Part shown: piece after piece, positions 54,137 through 62,600 of the stretch | Numbering within the stretch: the stretch's first letter is position 1 | Layout of the letters: every line of letters starts with the position of its first letter | From: an uncultured Bacilli bacterium | GTDB lineage: Bacteria > Bacillota_I > Bacilli_A > RF39 > UBA660 | DNA length: 64,000 nucleotides | Reading direction: 5' to 3' | Assembly (NCBI GenBank): GCA_934100165.1 | Contig: CAKOPN010000001.1 | Location: 186,001-250,000, forward strand | The notes under the pieces: generated by a model | What the model was told of the DNA's origin: nothing | Seen by the model: only the letters and a program-made list of their open reading frames with translations | The model's database searches: none | Position numbers and translations under genes: made by a program

Positions 54137-55252
54137 CTAGAAATTTTTGTCTCTTAAGAATGGTGGGAGTTCATATTTACTTCCTTCATCACTGTCATCA
54201 TCATCATTCAAGTTTTCAATTCTTTGTTCAACAGATTCAACTCTAGTTCTTCTAATAGGAGTTTGTGATTCAACTGTTTGGACATTCTTATATAATGGTT
54301 CTTTTTCTTTATTCTTATCAAATCCTGTAGCAATAACAGTAACGATAACTTCATCAGTTAAGTTTTCATTGATTACAGAACCAAAAATTGTATTTATATC
54401 TGTATTTGCTGCTGCTCTAACAACTTCTGCTGCTTGTTCAGCCTCAAACAAAGTTAAGTTTACTCCACCAGTAATATTGATTATTGCATCAGTAGCACCT
54501 GAAATAGATGTTTCAAGAAGTGGTGATGAAACTGCTTGTTTAGCAGCTTCAATAGCTCTTTCTTCTCCCATACCAATACCAATACCAATTATTGCATTTC
54601 CGCTCTTCTCCATAACCGCTTTTACATCAGCAAAGTCAAGGTTAACAAGCCCTACTACAGCAATTAAGTCTGTAATTGATTGTACACCACGACGAAGAAC
54701 GTTATCAACTTCTTTAAATGCCTCTAACATTGGTGTTGTTTTATCAATAATCTCTCTTAATCTATCGTTTGGAATAACTATAAGAGTATCAACATGTTTC
54801 TTTAATTCTTCAAGGCTAAAAAGTGCATTTTCCATTCTTTTTCTACCTTCGAATGTAAATGGTTTAGTAACTATAGCTACTGTAAGTGCCCCAAGGCCTT
54901 GAGCAATTTCTGCAACAATTGGAGCAGCTCCTGATCCAGTACCACCACCCATTCCACAAGTAATAAATACCATATCAGCGCCAGTTAACGCCTCTTCAAT
55001 TTCTTTTTTAGCTTCTAATGCTGCCTCTTTACCTACTTCTGGTTTAGCACCAGCACCAAGCCCAGTCTTACCAAGCTGTATTTTTATATCCGCTTTAGAA
55101 TTATTTAAAGCTTGTAAATCAGTATTTGCCGCAATAAAATCTACACCTTTAACACCAGTCTCAACCATACTGTTGATAGCATTACCACCGCCACCACCAA
55201 TACCTATAACTTTTATTTTTGCTAACTGGTCCATTTCTAATCCACCCAACAT
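54137..55252 (-). CDS. ftsZ: Cell-division GTPase FtsZ
   Basis: 371 residues. Tubulin signature FITCGMGGGTGSGAAP; T3-T5 loops with GGGGGNAINSM and NTDLQAL; C-terminal tail ends with DLPPFLRDKNF-type EYELPPFLRDKNF, the conserved FtsZ tail that binds FtsA and SepF. ATG 55252 has AAGGAGG at good spacing; an ATG five codons on is also preceded by GGTGG, so the first residues are slightly uncertain. Follows ftsA by 12 bases. Confidence 0.97.
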   Translation of the reverse strand: MLGGLEMDQLAKIKVIGIGGGGGNAINSMVETGVKGVDFIAANTDLQALNNSKADIKIQLGKTGLGAGAKPEVGKEAALEAKKEIEEALTGADMVFITCGMGGGTGSGAAPIVAEIAQGLGALTVAIVTKPFTFEGRKRMENALFSLEELKKHVDTLIVIPNDRLREIIDKTTPMLEAFKEVDNVLRRGVQSITDLIAVVGLVNLDFADVKAVMEKSGNAIIGIGIGMGEERAIEAAKQAVSSPLLETSISGATDAIINITGGVNLTLFEAEQAAEVVRAAANTDINTIFGSVINENLTDEVIVTVIATGFDKNKEKEPLYKNVQTVESQTPIRRTRVESVEQRIENLNDDDDSDEGSKYELPPFLRDKNF

Positions 55253-55264
55253 TGTATATCCTCC

Positions 55265-56506
55265 TTAGTTATTATAAAAATAGCCAAATATCTTGCTTGT
55301 TGTTACGTCATTATTTAGCCCTAATTCACTTTTTTTGTTTTGCATCATTTCATTTATCTCATCTTCATCTAGCATTGAAATATCCCTCTCACGTAAAGCC
55401 ATTTTATTATGAAAATACTTGATTATTCCAATAGCACTAGAGAACTTATCGTTTCTAATTCCAATACTTGTAGCATTCAAAGTTGAAGAATTTATTCCCA
55501 ATATGTTTTCCACTACATAGCTAAACCCCATCAATTCTGCAATACCACCTGTAACAATTATATAACTAATTTTTCTTTTTGTTAAGCTATTTATCTCTTT
55601 TTTTGCAAGTTTTAATAGCTCTACAATTCTAGCTTCTACCACTTCTGTTATCTCATATTGGTTTATTGTTACTTTGTCTTTATCATCTGCCATAAACTCG
55701 ACAGTCTCATTTATATCTGCATATCGTCTACTTGCAAGAGCAAACTTCTCTTTTAGCTCTCTTGCAGCATTTATATCGATTCCATAAACATAGGAAATAT
55801 CTTTATCTATGTTCTTACTTCCTAAGTTAATTATGCTATTTTTTATCAAGATTCCTTTATTAAAGATTGATACATCTGTTTTCTCATGTCCAATATTTAT
55901 CAAAGCTCCAAATGTATTATCGGTTTCTTTATCTCTTGCTTCAAAATAATCTCCTATACAGTTAAATGTAACATCTACAACTTCTATATTGGCATCTGCA
56001 AAAAGTTTTAAAAAGCTATACACTTGTTTTTTCGGTGCTTTTGCTAAAAGTGCCTTAACACCAAGTACACTTGATTTTGCACCGTTTGGATTAGGAGTTA
56101 ATCTATCTTCATCAAGTGAAAATAATATTGGTATTATAGAAACAATTTCTTCATTTTCTTCTACTTTATCAACAGAAGCTTCTCCTAAAACAGCAGTAAC
56201 ATCTTCTCCTGTTACAAACTCATTATATAAATTTATAGATCCTTCTATAACAGATAGATTCCTATCATTAGATGAAACTGTTATAATTGCTTTATCAACA
56301 CTAGTTCCTAGCGCTTTTTCAATTTCTTTTTTGGCTAAGTTTAAAGAGTTCAAAGCCATATCATAATCAGTGATAATACCTCTTGTAATACCTACAGATT
56401 TAACTGAAACTGAAGCCAAAGTGTAGAATCTATCGTTTAAAAATTCGCTTGTAACAATTTTTATACTATCACTGCCAACATCTATACCTGTATATATCTT
56501 TCTCAT
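55265..56506 (-). CDS. ftsA: Cell-division actin-like protein FtsA
   Basis: 413 residues. Actin-like ATPase: GIDVGSDSIKIVTSE (phosphate 1), SHS2/1C region, ALINIGHEKTDVSIF, and IIVTGGIAELMG (adenosine). It tethers FtsZ to the membrane; no strong amphipathic helix is obvious at the C-terminus (ends KIFGYFYNN, which may serve as a short one). A promoter lies at 56532-56560. Confidence 0.94.
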   Translation of the reverse strand: MRKIYTGIDVGSDSIKIVTSEFLNDRFYTLASVSVKSVGITRGIITDYDMALNSLNLAKKEIEKALGTSVDKAIITVSSNDRNLSVIEGSINLYNEFVTGEDVTAVLGEASVDKVEENEEIVSIIPILFSLDEDRLTPNPNGAKSSVLGVKALLAKAPKKQVYSFLKLFADANIEVVDVTFNCIGDYFEARDKETDNTFGALINIGHEKTDVSIFNKGILIKNSIINLGSKNIDKDISYVYGIDINAARELKEKFALASRRYADINETVEFMADDKDKVTINQYEITEVVEARIVELLKLAKKEINSLTKRKISYIIVTGGIAELMGFSYVVENILGINSSTLNATSIGIRNDKFSSAIGIIKYFHNKMALRERDISMLDEDEINEMMQNKKSELGLNNDVTTSKIFGYFYNN

Positions 56507-56531
56507 ATAACACTCCTACTGTATATAAGAT

Positions 56532-56560
56532 ATTATACTAAATGTGTGAATTAAAAACAA
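56532..56560 (-). promoter_or_regulatory. Promoter of ftsA-ftsZ
   Basis: Minus strand TTGTTT (56555-56560), 17-base spacer, TATAAT (56532-56537), 26 bases before the ftsA start. Confidence 0.7.
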
Positions 56561-56878
56561 GGGTGGAAACATTTAAATCTCAGTTAAATTACGATATATT
56601 GTTTAAATTCCTAGCTAGTTAACTTTTTTTGACAAAATTAACAATATATTTTCAAGAGCTCAACTAAAATTACAAATATATCATAAACTAATATGCAAAG
56701 TAATAATAATAAAAATAATTATAAAATATGCTATCAAAATCATTTATTATAAGTATATTATATAAAAATAAATATAATCAATCAATAATTACTTAAGGCA
56801 TAATAAAAGGTTTAGCTTATTGTAAAACAATTAAACCAAACCATATTATCTACAAATTACAAGATACAGTAATATAAA
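56561..56878. other. AT-rich intergenic stretch, no gene seen
   Basis: About 320 bases between the division genes and the accessory locus. I see no frame with a ribosome binding site, tRNA or clear hairpin terminator for the secreted-protein gene that ends at 56879. It marks a change to lower-GC, low-complexity sequence. Confidence 0.6.
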
Positions 56879-57613
56879 CTACCAGCTACCAGACCATGAA
56901 GCCACAGCATTAGTTATTGTATCATAATTATTTGCAACACTTGAATTAAGAAATATACCACCAGATTGTACAACAGAATACGATGTTGAATTTAGCAAGG
57001 AAACAGTACTAGTAGCATGAGCATAATCACCATATGCATATTGCGAATATATCATATTATTTGTATTTTTTTCAACATCAAAATAAAAAGTTTGTCTCAA
57101 AGTAGTTAAATTACCAGTAGGTAGTTTAAAAGAAGTACCAGCTCCTGAAACAAATATTTGAGGATAATTCGTTTTTGATGTATAACAAGAACCATCAGAA
57201 TGGCAATAATATTGTTCAAAATATATTGTATTTGATTTTACTTTTACAGATTGTAAAAATCCAATTCCAATAATATCATAACTTCTGCAAGATGGCATTT
57301 TTTTCCAGTTAAGAACATTTTGATATCTATAGAAATTACCATTAGTAAAAATCGAAGAAGTCATGCTTTTATACGTTGTTTCTATAACAGTAGAATCGCT
57401 TCTAAGTAATTTTATAGAAGTGTCAGCTGCATTATATTCTTCTTTGCTTATTTCAAAAGAAACTGTATCATTATACAAATTTGTTTCCACTCTATAATAT
57501 TTAGTAACCTCAGAAATCAATTTAAAATCATTTTCAAGTGCAAAAACTGTTTTTGGTACAAGTAACAAAACAAACATAATAAAACAACACATAAAAATTA
57601 GCTTTTTTTTCAT
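56879..57613 (-). CDS. Secreted protein, unknown function
   Basis: 244 residues with a clear signal peptide (KKKLIFMCCFIMFVLLLVPK then AL-E cleavage near residue 26). The mature part is polar, rich in Ser, Tyr, Thr and Asn, with few charged residues and two cysteine-containing segments (MPSCRSYD and YYCHSDGSCYTS) that could form disulfides. No family recognised. It is 54 bases downstream of the transmembrane Xre regulator and probably co-transcribed. AAGGGTGAA precedes the ATG. Confidence 0.7.
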   Translation of the reverse strand: MKKKLIFMCCFIMFVLLLVPKTVFALENDFKLISEVTKYYRVETNLYNDTVSFEISKEEYNAADTSIKLLRSDSTVIETTYKSMTSSIFTNGNFYRYQNVLNWKKMPSCRSYDIIGIGFLQSVKVKSNTIYFEQYYCHSDGSCYTSKTNYPQIFVSGAGTSFKLPTGNLTTLRQTFYFDVEKNTNNMIYSQYAYGDYAHATSTVSLLNSTSYSVVQSGGIFLNSSVANNYDTITNAVASWSGSW

Positions 57614-57666
57614 ATATTAACATTCACCCTTTCTTTATTAAATTTTTATATAAAAATATGACATCA

Positions 57667-58389
57667 TTATAAAATATGTATTTCCTTTTTCACTAAAACC
57701 GAGTCCATATAATAATCTAAACGTAATGTTAAGTTATCAACATTTGTTTTTTCATTCCTTTCACATACAAAAGTGTACCTATTTAAAATATCATACATAC
57801 TAGTTTCTTCTTCAAAATTATTTATATCGGTACACAATTCTACGTCATCAGAGTACAAACTTATCTTAAAGTAATTTGTCTTCACTTCTTTATCAGTACC
57901 TGCATTTAAATCATCATAAACAATCTTGTTAATAATAAGTTTTGTTTCTACATGATTTTTAATTAAATAACCAGACATTTTAAATTCTCCATCAATATCA
58001 ATAGCTTTAAAATCCCAACTATAATATTCGTTAGCAAAAAAAACAATAATAAAAGCAATAGCTAGTATTCCAAATACATATAAAAACCTTATAATTACGT
58101 CATGCTTTGTTTGATCAGAATAAGCTTTAATAACATCAACAGTATTGTTATTACTGCAAACATCTATTTTGGTTCCATTCAATAATTCATCAATGCTTAT
58201 TTCAAACAAAGATGAGAGCGTCTTGAGCATTGTAATATCAGGGGCCACAATTCCACGCTCCCACTTTGACACAGTTTTTTCTCCGACATAAATTATTTCG
58301 GATAATTGCTTTTGTGTATAACCTTTTTTCTTTCTTAATTCAGCAATATTTTTCCCTATCTTAAGTAACGTTGTTTTATTATTTTCCAT
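57667..58389 (-). CDS. Xre-family regulator with membrane helix and extracellular domain
   Basis: 240 residues. N-terminal helix-turn-helix (NIAELRKKKGYTQKQLSEII, then GEKTVSKWERG) followed by LFEISIDELLNG, a single membrane helix (about 97-120, FLYVFGILAIAFIIVFFANE) and a C-terminal domain of about 120 residues outside. One-component membrane regulators of this type in Firmicutes usually sense an envelope signal and control neighbours. Here the likely targets are the genes at 56879-64000. GAGGTGAT precedes the ATG. Confidence 0.85.
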   Translation of the reverse strand: MENNKTTLLKIGKNIAELRKKKGYTQKQLSEIIYVGEKTVSKWERGIVAPDITMLKTLSSLFEISIDELLNGTKIDVCSNNNTVDVIKAYSDQTKHDVIIRFLYVFGILAIAFIIVFFANEYYSWDFKAIDIDGEFKMSGYLIKNHVETKLIINKIVYDDLNAGTDKEVKTNYFKISLYSDDVELCTDINNFEEETSMYDILNRYTFVCERNEKTNVDNLTLRLDYYMDSVLVKKEIHIL

Positions 58390-58681
58390 AAATCACCTCT
58401 TAAACATACAGCTACATTATTAAATAATAATATATCAGTAAAAAAATTTATTCAAGTATAATAACATCAGAATAAACAAATTAACACATGATTTAGGAAA
58501 TTCTATTCAAGCAAACAGTATTTTCTAGTTTCATCATAAAGTCTAAAATGAATACTGCCACAAAACAATGTTTAAATTTTCAAATTTACATACAAGTCAA
58601 GATAATTACATATGCAATTAAAATGTATGTTACTACAAATACTATTAACATACAAACTATTTTCGCATAAATCTCTTAGTA
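58390..58681. other. Intergenic stretch without recognised features
   Basis: About 290 AT-rich bases between the regulator and the possible immunity gene. A weak minus-strand promoter candidate (TTGACT near 58596-58601 without a good -10) is not convincing. No gene seen. Confidence 0.5.
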
Positions 58682-59602
58682 TCAATTATATACAATGTTA
58701 TTTAATGTATCATCTATTTCTATGCATTTGTCAACTTCTTCATATTTAGTGCATAACTCAAATTTATTAATATCAACATAAATATCATAGTATAAAATAT
58801 TTTTTTCATGTTCAAATTCTTTTACTATATCAAATAATTCATTAAATAATACAATCTTATTATCAATGAATGCATATATTTGATTACTCTGTGTTAATAA
58901 TTTAACACATTTCTTATTTAAATAACTATATATTTTTTTTACACTATCATCAATTACATATATTCCATCTTCACTAGCAACAATATATGAATTATCAAAC
59001 TGTAAAAAGCTTCCTGAGAATTCACTTTCATAAGATATAGTTATATCTTTAATTTGGTTATCATTTATACTAATAACGCTATTAACCCACTTTCCTGAAC
59101 TAGATACTTCAATTGCTTGACTCGTTAAAAATATGTATTCATTTTCATTTTTTTGTATATCTATAACAACAGTTTCATTTATACGGGTACATAATTCCTT
59201 TACTACAGACGTTCTTATGTTATATTCAAAAACTTTTAAAAGTGTATTGTTGCGAGATGTATGGTTACTTGTATATTTATCAGGCTCTCCATTTACCCAA
59301 AAAACAATAGTATCATCAAATACTTTATATTTCAAAGTTTCATAAAGACCATCGTAATTGACAGTTAACAGTAATTGATTATTCTCCCTAATCCTGAACT
59401 CAACATCATTACGACGATTTTGAAGCATAAAAATATGTTCTTTATTTAGTTTAAACGATGAATAAGGATTTGATACAAATTCAAAAGTATTATGATTAAA
59501 CTTTTGTGTTGAAAGAAACAATGTAATTATTCTATTTTTAAAATCACGAATGATAAACAAGCATAATAATAAAGAAACAATTAACATAATCATCTTTTTC
59601 AT
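58682..59602 (-). CDS. Membrane-anchored protein downstream of RHS, candidate immunity protein
   Basis: 306 residues: N-terminal membrane helix (about 4-20, MIMLIVSLLLCLFII), then an extracellular domain of repeating beta-strand segments (FVSNPYSSFKLNKEHIFMLQ, TIVFWVNGEPDKY, YIVASEDGIYVIDDSVKKIY), which suggests a beta-propeller-like fold. It starts 36 bases after the RHS stop with GGAGTG upstream, so it is in the same operon. Immunity to the RHS C-terminal domain is inferred from position and membrane location only. Confidence 0.65.
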   Translation of the reverse strand: MKKMIMLIVSLLLCLFIIRDFKNRIITLFLSTQKFNHNTFEFVSNPYSSFKLNKEHIFMLQNRRNDVEFRIRENNQLLLTVNYDGLYETLKYKVFDDTIVFWVNGEPDKYTSNHTSRNNTLLKVFEYNIRTSVVKELCTRINETVVIDIQKNENEYIFLTSQAIEVSSSGKWVNSVISINDNQIKDITISYESEFSGSFLQFDNSYIVASEDGIYVIDDSVKKIYSYLNKKCVKLLTQSNQIYAFIDNKIVLFNELFDIVKEFEHEKNILYYDIYVDINKFELCTKYEEVDKCIEIDDTLNNIVYN

Positions 59603-59637
59603 GAAAGATCACACTCCTAAAAACACAATTACAAATA

Positions 59638-62600
59638 TTAATAAAAATATGCTTCTATATCATCATTATCTAAATATTTAGAATAATCTTCTTTATAAAC
59701 AGGTTCACAAGTAGTTGGTAATGCTAATTTTGGAAAAATAGTACCATTCTCAAAATCCTCAGCATTCTTATCTGCATCAATGTCTCCCATATCTGCTACT
59801 ATACCAGTGTCATAAACATCTTTAACAAAAAATAAATATCTAGCTGCGAGTTGATGGTACATTAGTTCTGAATACAAACCATTAATAGTCCTTCCCTTCA
59901 TTTCCTCACCATAAATTTGCCTATATGCCTTATAAGATGCCTCAGCAATTGCATAAGCATCACACGGAGCAGCAAATCCATTTGCTTTTGATGAAGAGTC
60001 ATACCTTATTGTATGATTATCAATAGCCACATTATAAGTTTTTTTCATAACATTTATTTTAACATTATACTTTTCTTGTGAAAGATCTTTGTCAGAAGTT
60101 TTTTTTACATTTTCAATAACATAATTATAGAAGTATGCTACATTTTTAATCAAATTTTTAAACCATAACATCACAACATTTCCTGAAGAATCTCGATTCA
60201 CGATTGGATTGTTGATACAATAACAAAATGCATTGTAAAGCAGTTTATCTTGATTAGTGTCTATAATATTGTCCATATTTAAAAATCTTCCCCATTTTGG
60301 ATTATAATATCTTGCATTCAAATAATACAAATCCGTTTCATTATCATAATAATAACTTTTGTACCTTATTGGATTAATTATTCCTATATTTGTTGAATCT
60401 GTTATAATTTCTCCACTTGAGTTTTTTATAGATAAAATATTACCATAAGAATCATATTCATATTTAACTATTAAACTATTATTAGAATCAACAATTCCTA
60501 TTATAATTCCTTGAACATTTTTTAAATAATAATAAACAACACCATTATAATTTAATCCAATTATACCACCTAAATCATAAAGATAATATATTATATCATT
60601 TGTTCTTCTTTCAAAAATAAGTTTGCTTCCACTATAACAATACTCTATAGCCACATTATTTATTGTTTTTTTTGTCCTTTTACCATTCAAATCATACCTA
60701 TATTCAATCGCTAAAGATTGGGAATTAAAAGAAGACAATTGTTTGCCATTAACCCATAACAAAGCATTATCTCCTATTGTCAGCGGATTACCAATTGAAT
60801 CGTAAGTAATGCTAGTATTGTTGTATTTTGTTAATAAATCTTTCCAAGAATTATCATTATATTCAAATAAATCAGTATTTAATATATTATCTGTATTTAA
60901 ATCTTTTTTTGTTTTTGATAAAATATTACCATTATTATCATACACAAATTCATATTTGAAAGCATTCATATAATCTATATCTAAAATCAACTCATTATAA
61001 TCATTATATTCATAATGATGTAATAGATTATTGTTTAAATATTCTTCAGTAATATTATATGATTCATCATAATTACAAGAAAATTTATTATTACCATTTG
61101 TTATTGCTTTTAATAATTGTGAAGTTCTTTTTCCAACAGTTTCATAATCATATTTTATTTCATAGCTATTATTGATTTTTTTCATTACAAGTCTTAACAA
61201 GTCGTCATATAAATATTTTATATTACTATCATCAATTGTTGACTCTAATACTTGACCTTCATCATTAAATAAATTAACTATTGTATGATTAACATTATTT
61301 AGTCCCATCAATTGCTTTCTAATATTATTATCAACATCATAGAACATTTTTATATAAAAATTATTACCATATCGAATGCTATGCATTTCTCTTAGTCTTT
61401 GATTCGTATCATAAATATAGCATGTTTCAGAGTTATTTTCAACTATCTTAGAAACTTTACCATTATTATTGTACTTATAATCATATATTTCATTTTCCTT
61501 AGTTACTCTTTTTAATCTATTATAAATATCATATTGATAAGATATCAAAGCATTATTTCCATAAACTGTTGAAAGAATATTTCCATTATTTTCATCATAT
61601 GTATTAGAAATTAAAATTTTATTATTGACTTTTATGTTATCTGCATTTAAAAAATTATCATAATGAAAACTAAAGACTTTATTTCCTTGTTTAATTTCAG
61701 ACAACAAAGTATTATTGTAATTATATTCAATATCTCTATTTCCCTTACTAATTCTAATTAGTCTATCTTTGTCATTATAATAGTAATTAATTTCAGTACC
61801 ATTTGAGTTAGTAATTTTGGTCAATAAGCCATTCAGATTATTATATTGATATATGGTTTCATGTAAAAGTGAATCTTTTTGCTTTATCATAAACCTACCA
61901 TCAGGACCATATTCAGCCTCATTTTCAATAAATAATTGTTTTGTATTTTCCAGATAATATTCATACAAATTATTTTCAACAATATCAGAATAATCGTCTA
62001 CAAATTCAAAATGATCACCAACCCATTTTAAATATTTTTTGTTTTGATTATTATCTTCACAATAAATATTATAACTAGAATCGCTGCATTTTTCGAACTT
62101 TAAATCTTTATTTCCCATTGAATGTAATACAACCATATTTGATACTTCTGTAACATATTTGTCCTCGTTTATTGCATCACTTATATTATATATATTATTA
62201 TTAGCTATCACTTTGAAAGTAGTATTATTACAATAGTCATATTTTAATGTCAAAGTATTATTTTCAATTTTTAAATAATTGTAAGTACCCTTCTGCCTTA
62301 TTTTGTAATATCCTGTATCAATAATTTTCGAATAATCCTTGGATATTTTTACTCTTATCGGGTTCCCATAAGTATCATAATTTACTTTATTAGAAATTCC
62401 TGACGAAGATATTGTTCTAATAACTCTATTTGTAATAATATTATCATATTCATATTTAAAGTACTTACCTATATGACTTGTTGCACTTATTAGTTCATTG
62501 TTTTTATCATAGTTAAATATATTTAATCCATTAGAATTATCAGCCTTAAGCACATTTCCATTTTCATCATAAGTATATATGTTTGATTTTATTTTTTTTA

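Noticed and set aside
54147..54902. 251-residue frame opposite ftsZ
   Set aside because: Antisense shadow of ftsZ with no start signal or recognisable domain.
59602..59638. RHS stop as an internal break between RHS and the next gene
   Set aside because: The next gene starts with its own signal helix and ribosome binding site, so it is a separate gene and not a broken RHS tail.
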